Assembly: GCA_030425485.1 (NCBI GenBank) | Contig: JAUIAM010000006.1 | Location: 144,275 to 208,274 of the forward strand | Reading direction: 5' to 3' | Length of the DNA stretch: 64,000 bases | Origin: Verrucomicrobiia bacterium | Lineage (GTDB): Bacteria; Verrucomicrobiota; Verrucomicrobiia; Opitutales; Cerasicoccaceae | Translations under genes and position numbers: made by a program | The notes under the pieces: generated by a model | What the model saw: only the letters and a program-made list of their open reading frames with translations | Told to the model about the DNA's origin: nothing | Database searches by the model: none | Shown: one piece after another, positions 9,048 to 17,997 of the stretch | Numbering within the stretch: position 1 is the stretch's first letter | How the letters are laid out: every line of letters starts with the position of its first letter

Positions 9048-9656
9048 ATGATTCGTGTCGTCATTCTCGGCTCCGGCCGTGGCAGTAACGCAGAGGCCAT
9101 CCTCCAGGCCGAACGCAACGGTGAGCTCGGCCTGGCCAAGGTCATGGGCATTTTTTGTGACCAGCCGGACGCGGGCATTCTCAAGCTCGGGCCCCGCTTT
9201 GACGTGTCCGCCTTTTACCTTGATCCGGGCAAGTACCGGACCAAGCTCGAAGGCGCTGCCGAGGCGCACTGGGTCCACACCATCGAGTGCCTGAGCCCGG
9301 ACCTCATTGTGCTGGCAGGCTTCATGCGTGTGATCAAGCCGACCTTTATCGAGGCATTTCACCAGCGCATCATCAACCTGCACCCGAGCCTCCTGCCTAA
9401 GTACCCCGGCCTGCACTCCATCCAGCGCGCCTACGAAAACGGCGACGCCGAGACCGGCTGCACCGTGCACTGGGTCACGCCGGAGATCGACGCGGGGGAA
9501 ATTCTCGGCCAGGAGCGTGTCCCGATCGAGAAAGGGGACACCCTTGAGGCGGTTGAGGCCAAGGTCCACGCCGCCGAGCACAAACTGCTCCCCAAAACCA
9601 TCCGCCACTTGGCCGAAAAGTGGATACTCGGCACGACGCAGTTTCCGCAGGACTGA
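9048..9656 (+). CDS. purN: Phosphoribosylglycinamide formyltransferase PurN
   Basis: PurN transfers the formyl group of 10-formyl-THF to GAR in purine synthesis. The 202-residue sequence has the N-terminal VVILGSGRGSNAEAIL substrate loop, the central LAGFMRVI, the catalytic Asn-His pair in IINLHPSLLPKYPG (near residue 110) and the downstream Asp in TPEIDAGEIL. Its length is normal. It begins 3 bp behind the adenylyltransferase gene and is followed 57 bp later by prmA. The window also encodes PurU (19.2 kb), which shares the same formyl-transferase fold but consumes 10-formyl-THF hydrolytically. Confidence 0.96.
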   Translation: MIRVVILGSGRGSNAEAILQAERNGELGLAKVMGIFCDQPDAGILKLGPRFDVSAFYLDPGKYRTKLEGAAEAHWVHTIECLSPDLIVLAGFMRVIKPTFIEAFHQRIINLHPSLLPKYPGLHSIQRAYENGDAETGCTVHWVTPEIDAGEILGQERVPIEKGDTLEAVEAKVHAAEHKLLPKTIRHLAEKWILGTTQFPQD

Positions 9657-9713
9657 TCGCGCAATAGAAAACATCCGGCCTTAGCCTGCTACCAATTCGC
9701 CCACACCTTTTTC

Positions 9714-10598
9714 ATGCATATTCTTTCCACCGAAATTGACGCCGAACTCGCCGACACGCTCGAAGCCTACTTTGCCGAGGAGGAGATCGTAACCTGGGGC
9801 ATCGAGACTGCGCCCAACGCACCGCTCATCCTCAAGGGCTTTTACGAATCGCGCGAAGAGGCCGAAGCTGACGCCGCTGCGCTGGCCCGTGTCTTTCCGG
9901 CCATCCCCACGCCCTTCGCCTATCAGGAGATGGAAGACCGCGAGTGGCAGGACGCCTACAAGGCATTCCTCAAACCGTGGTCCACGGGCCACCTGCACTG
10001 GGTGCCGGCCTGGGAGCGCGAGAGCTACCCGTTGCCCGCGGGCCATGCGGCCATCTACCTCGACGCGGGGATGGCTTTTGGTACGGGCAGCCACGAGACG
10101 ACCCGGCTCATGGCCCGACGGATGATGGACTTTCACGGCGCGCGTGGTGAAGCGCATTTTGCCCAGTCGCACATCGTCGATGCCGGTTGCGGCTCGGGTA
10201 TCCTGGCCCTGTCGGCGGTTAAACTCGGGGCCAAGCAGGTCTTTGGCTTCGATCAGGACCCGGAGGCTATCCGCGTGAGCTGGGAGAATGCCGAGATCAA
10301 CGGTATCGCCCGCGAGGAGATCGACTTCGGCACGACCGGGATCGAGGGCGGCCTGGCCGGGCGTGAAGTGGACTTCATGATGGCTAACATCCAGGCCGAT
10401 ATTTTGAAAATCCACGCCACGGGCCTGCTTATGGCGATGGCGCCGAGCGGCGTACTCGCCCTGAGCGGCATCCTCGCCCGCGAGCTGGAGGAGGTCAAAA
10501 CGGCCTTCCGCTTTGCCGCGCAGGAGGCGGGGATCAAGGCGCTGGAAGACTCCCGCACCGATGGCGAGTGGTCTGACCTGTGCTACACCCTGGTTTAA
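9714..10598 (+). CDS. prmA: Ribosomal protein L11 methyltransferase PrmA
   Basis: PrmA trimethylates ribosomal protein L11. The 294-residue protein has an N-terminal substrate-recognition domain (with FYESREEAEADAAAL) and a C-terminal Rossmann methyltransferase: AFGTGSHETTRL near residue 121, motif I VDAGCGSGILALSAV, the acidic end of strand 2 in GFDQDPEAI, and the PrmA-typical MMANIQADIL in place of the NPPY motif. It is followed immediately (4 bp) by a membrane glycosyltransferase gene, so translation of the two may be coupled. Confidence 0.93.
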   Translation: MHILSTEIDAELADTLEAYFAEEEIVTWGIETAPNAPLILKGFYESREEAEADAAALARVFPAIPTPFAYQEMEDREWQDAYKAFLKPWSTGHLHWVPAWERESYPLPAGHAAIYLDAGMAFGTGSHETTRLMARRMMDFHGARGEAHFAQSHIVDAGCGSGILALSAVKLGAKQVFGFDQDPEAIRVSWENAEINGIAREEIDFGTTGIEGGLAGREVDFMMANIQADILKIHATGLLMAMAPSGVLALSGILARELEEVKTAFRFAAQEAGIKALEDSRTDGEWSDLCYTLV

Positions 10599-10602
10599 GC
10601 CT

Positions 10603-12084
10603 ATGGATACCGCTCGCCCGACACTACCGCTTGCCCGCAAGGTGAATGTGGTAATCTGGGCGCTCTTGGTGGCCGTCTACACGAGTTTGCTTTTGGCGAG
10701 GCTTGGTGGCTCACCGCTGGTTGAGTTTGATGAGTTTTACACCGCTGAGCGTAGCCGGGAGATGCTTATCACGGGCTTTCCGCTCAAAGTGCAGGAGAAC
10801 TTCTCGCTCAATGTATTGAAACCGCCACTACACTATGCCTTGAGCGGTGCGGCGCTGGGCTTGATGGAGGACCGCGAGGCAGCGCTGCGGCTCTGGCCAG
10901 CCCTGTTTGGTATCGGTTCGGTGATTCTGGCGGGGCTGTTGACGCGGCAGTTGGCCGGAGGCTGGACTCTTGCCCCGCTGCTGGCATCGCTCAGTCTCAT
11001 CGTATCCTTTCTGTTCTGGAGCCAGTCGCGTTCTGCTCTGCTCGACACCGGGACGGCCTTCTTCACCATCCTGACCACCTATATCCTGCTCTTTACGCAA
11101 AAGCAGCCGCGCTGGTGGCTGGCAGCGGGAGCGGTGGCCGCACTGTGTGCCTTGCAGAAGTACCCGCTCGCGCTTTTGCCTATGGCCGTTTTTCTGCTCA
11201 TGCATGTCGCTATAGCACGCAGCTTGCGCCCGCTAAAAAATCCGTGGCCGTGGGCGGGCTTTGCCATCGTGGCCGTGGGCTATGCGGGTTGGTTTTTCAT
11301 CCAGGCGCTTAACAGCAGCGGTACCTTTGTCCTGCGGGCTTTCCGGGAGCAAATGCTGGGGCGGGCCACGACCTCCGAGGTTGGCGGGTATGCCGCGTCC
11401 TTTGACTACTACCTTGGCCTATTGGTGGAGGACTATTCGCTCTACGCGCTGGTGCTGCTGGGGGGATTGGCGGCGGTATTTTGTGTGCGTGAATTGCGTC
11501 GCCGCAGCGACCTGCTGGCCTGCGCCCTGGTGGTGCTGATTTTTCTCGTCGCGGTTGGCCTGATGTCAAAGCACTCCGAGCGCTACCTGGTGGCAATCCT
11601 GCCGCTGCTGGCCAGTGTCTCGGCCTGTGCTCTGCTGTCGTGGAACCGGGGTGTGCTTTCGCACGGCATTACGTATTTCGCAGCTGTAAGCTTGATGGTT
11701 CCGGGCTGCCTGCAGTGGCCGGGAAAATATCTTGCCTGGAGCGAGCGTGCCAGTGTGCAGGCACCGGTGGTAGCGATGGCCCCTGGCTTTGCGTCGAGCA
11801 TCGAACCGGGCGAGCAAGTCCTGCTTACGGTCGGGCCGGATACCTGGTACGAGTTGCACGTGGGCAGCATCCTGTTCTACGGCGATTTCCCGGAGCCCGT
11901 CTGGTTTCTGGATCTGCGCAATGCCGAGGAGCTGAAGTCGTACTTTACCGATAATGTGCGCGGCGTAGGTCACGTGAAAGACATGCCAACGTTGCGGTCG
12001 GTCTTCCCACACTTTGAAATCGTGGAGCGCAAGGGGCACGTTATCCACTACACCTCAAAAGCTCCATCCGGGCAGCCGGAGTAG
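10603..12084 (+). CDS. ArnT/PMT-like family 39 glycosyltransferase, polytopic
   Basis: This 493-residue protein has around eleven hydrophobic segments and the GT-C signature in its first periplasmic loop: VEFDEFYTAERSREMLITG near residue 34, the DE-xxY motif of ArnT and PMT enzymes, followed by a KPPLHY motif as in ArnT. Members transfer a sugar from a polyprenyl-phosphate donor to lipid A, proteins or other envelope acceptors. The acceptor is not predictable here. The start is the ATG at 10603 rather than earlier codons inside prmA. The last 90 residues form a soluble C-terminal part. Confidence 0.8.
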   Translation: MDTARPTLPLARKVNVVIWALLVAVYTSLLLARLGGSPLVEFDEFYTAERSREMLITGFPLKVQENFSLNVLKPPLHYALSGAALGLMEDREAALRLWPALFGIGSVILAGLLTRQLAGGWTLAPLLASLSLIVSFLFWSQSRSALLDTGTAFFTILTTYILLFTQKQPRWWLAAGAVAALCALQKYPLALLPMAVFLLMHVAIARSLRPLKNPWPWAGFAIVAVGYAGWFFIQALNSSGTFVLRAFREQMLGRATTSEVGGYAASFDYYLGLLVEDYSLYALVLLGGLAAVFCVRELRRRSDLLACALVVLIFLVAVGLMSKHSERYLVAILPLLASVSACALLSWNRGVLSHGITYFAAVSLMVPGCLQWPGKYLAWSERASVQAPVVAMAPGFASSIEPGEQVLLTVGPDTWYELHVGSILFYGDFPEPVWFLDLRNAEELKSYFTDNVRGVGHVKDMPTLRSVFPHFEIVERKGHVIHYTSKAPSGQPE

Positions 12085-12130
12085 GGGAAGTCACTTGCCT
12101 TGGCTTAACGGGGTAAAAGCACGGTTTTGT

Positions 12131-12226
12131 CCGTTAGTGTACCGTGAGCTAAGTTCCTCGAATGCGTTTTGGGGTCATCCCAGACGCGATGCGGTAGCAT
12201 CGAAAGTGCAAGCATTTCGGTAACAG
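12131..12226. repeat. Dispersed repeat shared with 61.2 kb
   Basis: Bases 12181-12226 (CAGACGCGATGCGGTAGCAT through GCATTTCGGTAACAG) recur at 61170-61199 plus 61252-61266, where a 52-bp segment with a G-run/C-run hairpin interrupts the copy. Upstream, a TAGTGTaCCGT stretch at 12136 is also shared, and its reverse complement resembles the AACTAAGCTAACGGTACACT stretch just before the 84-bp repeat at 25 kb. No gene is present in this spacer between two convergent genes. Confidence 0.8.
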
Positions 12227-12230
12227 CCCG

Positions 12231-12794
12231 CTAGATTTTTTCTTCGAGCTCGCGGACGACTTTCTGAAATCGCTTGTAAGCGAATTGGAAGTTTGTCTCG
12301 GTAAAGGTGTAGCGCAGCTTAATCAGGCGCCCCTGATAAACGGTCAAAAAGTAGAATGAGCTCAGGACGCTCTGGGTGTCCTCGACACCGTCGACTTTTT
12401 TGGTCTGTCGGTATTGGGTATAGCCCCAGAGGTATTGCTGATCCTCACCGCCAAAGTTGATGCTGGCTTCTCCGCCCTTGGGCTCGGTTACGCCGGCGTA
12501 ATAGCCGAGCTGCTCCATGCGGACAATGGCCGCGTAAATTTCAACGTACTCCGCGCGAACTGCCTCGCTAATGCCGTTTGGGAGATCGTCGTAGCCGTCG
12601 GTGTAGATGTAGAGGTCGAGCTTGTCTGTGCCCTGCGGGGGTTTATAGCGGATGCTAAAGCCGTCGTCGACGCTGTCGTAAAGCGTGACCTGATACATTT
12701 CCATGCCCTCGATATAACGAGGGAGGCTGGTGGAGGCCTGGGTGGTTGCGCTGATAAAAAGCGCCGTCAAGAGAGTCAGGATAAGTCTGTGCAT
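12231..12794 (-). CDS. Exported hypothetical protein
   Basis: The 187-residue protein starts at ATG 12794 with a clear signal peptide (MHRLILTLLTALFISATTQA, cleavage after the AxA-like end), so it is exported. The mature part is beta-rich with many tyrosines (YTDGYDDLPNGI, YLWGYTQYRQTKK) and has no motif I recognise. It is the last gene of the five-gene minus-strand series that begins with the long NfeD at 16633; the previous gene ends 38 bp upstream. A longer reading frame to 12845 would overlap the upstream gene and bury the signal peptide. Confidence 0.7.
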   Translation of the reverse strand: MHRLILTLLTALFISATTQASTSLPRYIEGMEMYQVTLYDSVDDGFSIRYKPPQGTDKLDLYIYTDGYDDLPNGISEAVRAEYVEIYAAIVRMEQLGYYAGVTEPKGGEASINFGGEDQQYLWGYTQYRQTKKVDGVEDTQSVLSSFYFLTVYQGRLIKLRYTFTETNFQFAYKRFQKVVRELEEKI

Positions 12795-12832
12795 AAGGGT
12801 GGGGTCGCTTCCGAAGCGACTGCCGATCTCGG

Positions 12833-13525
12833 CTAAATGTCCCAATGAGGGTAAAGTTGACCGTCGCGTCGCAGGCCCACGGGAGTCCCTAGTGTTTCGT
12901 AGTAGAGGACGGCCTTGCGTGCGGCGTGTGGGTCTTTGAGGGTGGCGCGCACACTGCTTTGCAGGCTGCCGCCGTAGGAAATCGTCCGGGGTTTTTTGCG
13001 CGTTTTCCTGTACGCGTCCTGGCGACGTTTCAATGCGAGCTGACGGGCCTCTTCGGCCTTGCGCTGGGTTTCTTCCATGCGCCGCTGTTGCTCGGCCAGC
13101 TCCTGCTGGAGACGATTTACGGGCTGGTCAAGGTCCACGTAGCTCGGCTTCGGTTTGGCCGGGCGGCTCGTGGGGGCACTTTCGCGCCGGAGTGTGGGCT
13201 CGGGGGCGCGTGCGGCAGGGCGAGGCGCTGGCTGGGTGCGCGGCGTCTCGGGGAGGTGTGGATTGTAGGCCGGGGGTTCTTCCGTCCGCGAGGCGGGCTG
13301 CGGTGCAGTGTTCCCGCGCCGCTCCGCGATTTTGCGTCGGATCTCCTCCTGGATGCGCCGTGTACGCTCGTCGTCCTGATTCCCGGGGTGATCCAGCGGG
13401 GTATAGGGCTCGGACTCAGGGCGTTCCTTGTCCGCCTTGGACTTTTTCGCCACCTGGGCAACCGAGCTGATTGCCCAGAAGATAAACACCAGGGCGGGAA
13501 TAATCAGATCGGAAATATTGTCCAT
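12833..13525 (-). CDS. Membrane-anchored low-complexity hypothetical protein
   Basis: The 230-residue product has an N-terminal transmembrane segment (LIIPALVFIFWAISSVAQV) followed by a charged, proline- and arginine-rich, probably disordered middle. A helical stretch then runs through RLQQELAEQQRRMEETQRKAEEARQ in two parts and is likely coiled coil. The C-terminal 50 residues look folded (AVLYYETLGTPVGLR). It follows floA by 14 bp and belongs to the same operon, suggesting a partner of the flotillin-like scaffold. No known domain is recognised. Confidence 0.65.
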   Translation of the reverse strand: MDNISDLIIPALVFIFWAISSVAQVAKKSKADKERPESEPYTPLDHPGNQDDERTRRIQEEIRRKIAERRGNTAPQPASRTEEPPAYNPHLPETPRTQPAPRPAARAPEPTLRRESAPTSRPAKPKPSYVDLDQPVNRLQQELAEQQRRMEETQRKAEEARQLALKRRQDAYRKTRKKPRTISYGGSLQSSVRATLKDPHAARKAVLYYETLGTPVGLRRDGQLYPHWDI

Positions 13526-13539
13526 GGGAGGAGGTGGGC

Positions 13540-14577
13540 TTAGGAGTTCTCGTCGTGGGAGCTTTCCGGCTTGGAGATGGCCTCACGCATGGCGGTGTCG
13601 GACTGGATGTTCTGGAGCTTGTAGTAGTCCATAAAGCCCATCTTGCCGGAGCGGAGGGACTCGGCCAGAGCGAGCGGCACTTCGGCCTCGGCTTCGACCA
13701 CCTTGGCCTGCATCTCTTCGACCTTGGCCTTCATCTCCTGCTCAAGGGCGACAGCGGCAGCGCGGCGGATTTCGGCCTGGGCCTGAGCCATGTTCTTGTT
13801 GGCGATAGCCTGGGCTTCCTGGAGCTTGGCCCCGATGTTGTCACCCACGTCCACGTCGGCGATGTCGATGGAAATGATTTCGAAGGCCGTGCCGACGTCC
13901 AAGCCGCGCTCGAGCACGTTCTTGGAGATGCGGTCCGGGTTTTCGAGGACAAACTTGTAGCTCTCGGCCGAGCCGATGGTGGTAACGATGCCTTCGCCGA
14001 CACGGGCGATGATGGTTTCCTCAAGCGCACTGCCGACGTAGTTTTCGAGGTTAGAGCGTACGGTGACACGGGCGCGGGCCTTGACTTGGATGCCGTCCTT
14101 GGCCACACCGTCGATGGTGTTGCGGCCTTGGCTGGGCTGGGGGCAGTCGATGACCTTGGGGTTAATCGAGGTATGCACGGCTTCGAGGACGGACTTGCTG
14201 GTGCCCTTCGTGGCGAGGTCGATGGCGCAGGCCTTGTCCCACTCCAGGGTGATGCCGGCCTTCTTGGCGTTAATGAGCGCCTGCACGGTTTGGATGATGT
14301 CACCACCGGCCATGTACTGGGTCTCGATTTCGTTGATCGACAGGTCGATGCCGGCTTTAACCGACATGATGCGCGCGTCAACGATGAGCGAGTAGGGCAG
14401 TTTGCGCAGGAATCGCATAGCAAAGAGTGAGCCGAAGCCTACCGATGCCCCCGAGGAGAGCGCCTTCATCCAGACGGAGAAAAAGGAGAAGAAGAGAATC
14501 AGCAGAATGATGAGGAAAATGCCGACGAGAATCAGGCCGACTTCCATCACTGAGATAGCAAGAGTGAGTGTGTTCAT
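13540..14577 (-). CDS. floA: Flotillin-like protein FloA
   Basis: FloA forms membrane microdomain scaffolds. The 345-residue sequence matches the UPF0365/YqfA family: an N-terminal membrane hairpin (about residues 10-35), the SPFH-like core with [11 protein letters not shown], the strongly conserved [19 protein letters not shown] and [17 protein letters not shown], and the coiled-coil Glu/Ala-rich C-terminus with [19 protein letters not shown]. Its ATG overlaps the stop of the upstream short NfeD gene by four bases (ATGA), the classic floA-nfeD linkage, so the proteins almost certainly work together. Confidence 0.95.
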   Translation of the reverse strand: MNTLTLAISVMEVGLILVGIFLIILLILFFSFFSVWMKALSSGASVGFGSLFAMRFLRKLPYSLIVDARIMSVKAGIDLSINEIETQYMAGGDIIQTVQALINAKKAGITLEWDKACAIDLATKGTSKSVLEAVHTSINPKVIDCPQPSQGRNTIDGVAKDGIQVKARARVTVRSNLENYVGSALEETIIARVGEGIVTTIGSAESYKFVLENPDRISKNVLERGLDVGTAFEIISIDIADVDVGDNIGAKLQEAQAIANKNMAQAQAEIRRAAAVALEQEMKAKVEEMQAKVVEAEAEVPLALAESLRSGKMGFMDYYKLQNIQSDTAMREAISKPESSHDENS

Positions 14578-15038
14578 GATGCTTTTACGATAAGTGTTGC
14601 GCGTTCGATGCGGATAACGGTGATAGCGGTATTTTTCTGGATGTAGCCGCCCTGACAGGAGGCTTCAAAGGTGCGGTCTCCAATCTGAACTCTGCCTGAG
14701 GGTGCCATCGTTGTCAAGGCGGTGCCTGATTGACCGATGATAGAGTCGTCTGTCTGGGTGTCGACCGAGACAGCAGTGATGGAGGATTCGGAGCTGATGA
14801 ATTTTCGCAGCGGCCCGCTCTTGAGCATTTTCAGTTCGAGAATGAAAAACAGCAGACTGGCCACGCACGAGCACACGAAAATAATCAGTGCCACCTGCAC
14901 GCCCATCTCGTTATAGGCGATGATTGTCGCTGCCACCAGACAGCCGACGGCCAGCAAGGCAAGCACTGTGCCGGGGACGATGATCTCCAGCAAAAAGAGC
15001 ACCAGGGCGACAACAAGGAGCGAAATGATGAGGGACAT
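14574..15038 (-). CDS. Short NfeD-family membrane protein
   Basis: This 154-residue NfeD-like protein has three to four membrane segments in the first 95 residues and a C-terminal OB-fold ([20 protein letters not shown] through [14 protein letters not shown]). It lacks the protease domain of the long NfeD encoded 2 bp upstream and overlaps floA by ATGA. Short NfeD proteins are regular partners of flotillin-type scaffolds; the OB domain is thought to bind partner proteins. Confidence 0.88.
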   Translation of the reverse strand: MSLIISLLVVALVLFLLEIIVPGTVLALLAVGCLVAATIIAYNEMGVQVALIIFVCSCVASLLFFILELKMLKSGPLRKFISSESSITAVSVDTQTDDSIIGQSGTALTTMAPSGRVQIGDRTFEASCQGGYIQKNTAITVIRIERATLIVKAS

Positions 15039-15040
15039 GC

Positions 15041-16633
15041 TTAGGAAATGTGTTCGACGATCAGCGTGAAGTCTTTGTGTTGGGTCACGCGAATGCGCTG
15101 TCCGCAGTTAATTTGCCCGTGGTTACAGCGTGCGGTATAGAGTTGGCCGTCGATCTCCACCTGCCCGATGGGGCGAAGTTCTTTCGTTACCCGTCCGGTT
15201 GCCCCGATCTCCGGCTGGCCGCCTTGCTCCCCGCTGCTGTTGCCCGCATTGGTCACGGACACGCCCTTGACGCTACCAGTGGAGATGAGCGGCCGGAACA
15301 GCGGAGACTCGGGCAGGTAGCGCCAGGCAAGGACCAGGCCGATCCCGGCGATGCAAAAGGCCAGAAGCGCATCTTTTGCCGCACTCCACAGGGCGTCTGG
15401 TGACACGGTGATGCCGCCGTCGGGCGTGGGCCAGATGTCGGCCATCGACCAGATGAGCGCACTCAGGATGCACAGTGCACCCAGGGCGAGCGCGACAACG
15501 ATGCCGGGCATGATAAAGATCTCGATCACGATGAGCACGACGCCGAGCAGGAAAAGCAGGATAGGCTCGTTCCCCGCCAGGCCGGCAAAGTAGTTGCTGA
15601 CGAACACGATGACCACGAGCGCTATGCCGAGGCCGCCGATGACGCCGAAAGATGGCGTCTTGATCTCGATGATAATCATGAGCACGCCGATGCCAAAGAG
15701 CACGGGCGCGATGGTCTCAAACCACTTGGCAAACTCCTCGGACCAACTGAGGTGAAACTCGCGGATGTTGTAGTTTCCGGCTCCGTAGCGGGCATTGAGC
15801 AGGTCATCCACAGACTCATAGGTGCCAGAGGAGAGGAGCGGCTCGGGCGGGTTGCCGTATGTTTGGGCCGCTTCGTCCGCCGTTAAAGAGAGCAGCTCAT
15901 CCTTTTCCTTCAAAATGTTGCCGTCGATCTCCAGTTCGTAGGAGGAGTCCATCATGGCCCGCTGAACATCGGCACGGTAGCGATTATCGCCGGAGACGAC
16001 ACGGACCTTCGCCTTGAGGTAGCTATCGATCTTCTGCTTCATGGTCTCTCCAATTTCTTCGCCACCACCAGAGATGACGGCTGCCGCACCCATGATGCCA
16101 CCGGGAGAGAAGTAAATGTCGTTGCATGCAATGGAAATATACGAACCGGCGGAGATGGCTTCGTCGTTTACGTAGGTGATGGTCTCGCCCTTGAAATTGC
16201 CCAGGGCTTCCATCATTTCGAGGGTCACGTCAAGCCGTCCGCCGGGGGTGTCCATATCGAGGATGATGGTTTCTACGTCGTTCTCGATGGCCTCCTTGAG
16301 CGCACGACGCAGGATGTAGAGCTGAGGTTTGCCAATCGGTCCGGAGATGGGCACGACGTACACATCGAACCCGCCTTCAGGAGGATTCGGTAGGGCTTTG
16401 ACAGTGGCGGTGGGTGCGGTGATGGTCTCGGTCGCTTCCTCGATGCTCTCCACTTCCACTCGGTCAGGGTCGAGGGTTTCCGTTGCCGTCTGGTCGGGAG
16501 TTTCGGGTGCCGTGTCGCTAGTCTCGGTGGAATCAGCAAGTGTCCCACCAGATTTATCGGCTGCGTTGGACTGGCCCGCGAGGGTGAGCAGCAGGAGCGA
16601 GAGTAGGCAGAGCAGGAATCCCCATTTTTGCAT
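15041..16633 (-). CDS. Long NfeD with ClpP-like serine protease domain
   Basis: The 530-residue protein has a signal peptide, an acidic Thr/Glu-rich stretch to residue 100, then a periplasmic ClpP-class protease domain. That domain contains VVPISGPIGKPQ, DMDTPGGRLDVTLEM, and the nucleophile Ser in NDEAISAGSYI, followed by the catalytic-Lys region. Four or five membrane helices come next, then a C-terminal OB fold (GATGRVTKELRPIGQVEIDG). This is the NfeD1b layout, a membrane protease that acts with flotillin/stomatin homologues. The ATG at 16633 is preferred over the adjacent GTG. It heads the nfeD-nfeD-floA operon. Confidence 0.9.
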   Translation of the reverse strand: MQKWGFLLCLLSLLLLTLAGQSNAADKSGGTLADSTETSDTAPETPDQTATETLDPDRVEVESIEEATETITAPTATVKALPNPPEGGFDVYVVPISGPIGKPQLYILRRALKEAIENDVETIILDMDTPGGRLDVTLEMMEALGNFKGETITYVNDEAISAGSYISIACNDIYFSPGGIMGAAAVISGGGEEIGETMKQKIDSYLKAKVRVVSGDNRYRADVQRAMMDSSYELEIDGNILKEKDELLSLTADEAAQTYGNPPEPLLSSGTYESVDDLLNARYGAGNYNIREFHLSWSEEFAKWFETIAPVLFGIGVLMIIIEIKTPSFGVIGGLGIALVVIVFVSNYFAGLAGNEPILLFLLGVVLIVIEIFIMPGIVVALALGALCILSALIWSMADIWPTPDGGITVSPDALWSAAKDALLAFCIAGIGLVLAWRYLPESPLFRPLISTGSVKGVSVTNAGNSSGEQGGQPEIGATGRVTKELRPIGQVEIDGQLYTARCNHGQINCGQRIRVTQHKDFTLIVEHIS

Positions 16634-16856
16634 CACGGCCTATGGTAGATAGCGGTTTTATGAAAAGCAAGGCGAAGCGCGTGAGAATGCCGCCCCTAGA
16701 ATTGGGAGTTAACGGGCGCTGGCAGCTTACTAATGGGCGGGCGAGTTCTTCTAGAAACGGCCTAAGCTTTCAGCGCTGCGCGCTTTGGGGCGAAAAGTGT
16801 TTTTCCGATTTTTGCGCCTTTCCGCGCATGGAAATTTCGGCTAGAGGTTTTCCAAC

Positions 16857-17777
16857 ATGGAAACACTCGACATCAACGGCCATCCCGTGCGCAAGTGGCA
16901 GATCGGGGCCTCGACTTTTCTCGCCTATCCGGAGGCCGGAGCACGCCTGATGAACTGGCACCTTACGCTGGCCGACGGCTCGTACCGCGACGTCATCCAC
17001 TGGCCCGAAGATGCCGACCTGGGCAATATCGCCAAGGTGCGGGGGGGCAACCCGGTGCTGTTTCCCTTTTCCGCCCGCACCTTTGATAAGGGCGAGATCG
17101 GCTACTGGCGTACACCGGAGGGGGAGCGCCTCCCCATGATGACGCACGGCTACTGCCGACAGGGCAAGTTTGAGGTCGTGACCGAGCATGACCACGGCTT
17201 TACGGCCAGTTTCGTCCCTTCGGATGAGTGTAACGAAGCCTACCCCTACGACTATACCTTCAGCGTGCGTTACCGCTTTGAGCAGCTCGCCATTTACGTG
17301 GACTACCAACTGCAAAATCACGGCAGCACGCCCATTCCGTGGTCTGCCGGCCATCATTTTTACTTCGCCCTGCCCTGGCACGAGGGCAGCACACGCGCGG
17401 ACTACCAGTTGCACATTCCCGCGAAGAAGGCCTTTCACCAGGATGGTGAGGGCAAGCTCGTGCCGGTAAAGGACTTTTCCGAGACGGCCTCCTTTGATGA
17501 CCCCGCCATCGTGGACCTGATCCACTGCAAGCTGAAGTCCAACGAGGTGCGCTTTGGCCCCAAGAGCGGCGAAGAGGACATCGCGATAAAAATCGGCGAC
17601 TCACGTGTGCCCTCAGAGTGGACAAGCGTCGTCTCCTGGACGATGGCCGAGGACAGCCCATTTTACTGCGTAGAGCCGTGGATGGGGCCGCCCAACAGCT
17701 CCGGGACAAAGAAGGGGCTGCACTTCGTGGACGCCGGGGCGACCAGCGTGTTCAGCGTAGAAGTCCGCCTTGCCTAG
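16857..17777 (+). CDS. Aldose 1-epimerase-like protein
   Basis: The 306-residue product looks like the galactose-mutarotase superfamily: FLAYPEAGARLMNWHL near the start, the VRGGNPVLFPFSART loop, MMTHGYCRQGKFEV and the paired catalytic-type region STPIPWSAGHHFYFALP. The His of MTHGY and the His-His of GHHFYF are in the expected places for catalytic and sugar-binding histidines. Members interconvert sugar anomers or act on hexose-6-phosphates (YeaD type), and this sequence does not decide between them. It is monocistronic between a divergent operon and a convergent TPR gene. Confidence 0.82.
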   Translation: METLDINGHPVRKWQIGASTFLAYPEAGARLMNWHLTLADGSYRDVIHWPEDADLGNIAKVRGGNPVLFPFSARTFDKGEIGYWRTPEGERLPMMTHGYCRQGKFEVVTEHDHGFTASFVPSDECNEAYPYDYTFSVRYRFEQLAIYVDYQLQNHGSTPIPWSAGHHFYFALPWHEGSTRADYQLHIPAKKAFHQDGEGKLVPVKDFSETASFDDPAIVDLIHCKLKSNEVRFGPKSGEEDIAIKIGDSRVPSEWTSVVSWTMAEDSPFYCVEPWMGPPNSSGTKKGLHFVDAGATSVFSVEVRLA

Positions 17778-17997
17778 GCAAGACAACGCCCGGCTCTTGT
17801 ATTCCTGCGCTTCGGGATTACGCGTTCCGGTTTGAAGCGCTAGCTACGAGGCTGCGTCTTTGGGCTCCGTATTTACGGGCAGCACGCTTTCTCTTATACC
17901 GTCTTCCCATAAAAATGGTAAAGCCAGCGGCCCGCTCAGGGATGCCTGGGGGCAGCCGTCCCTGCCAACATCTTATCAATCATATATAGAAACGCTA

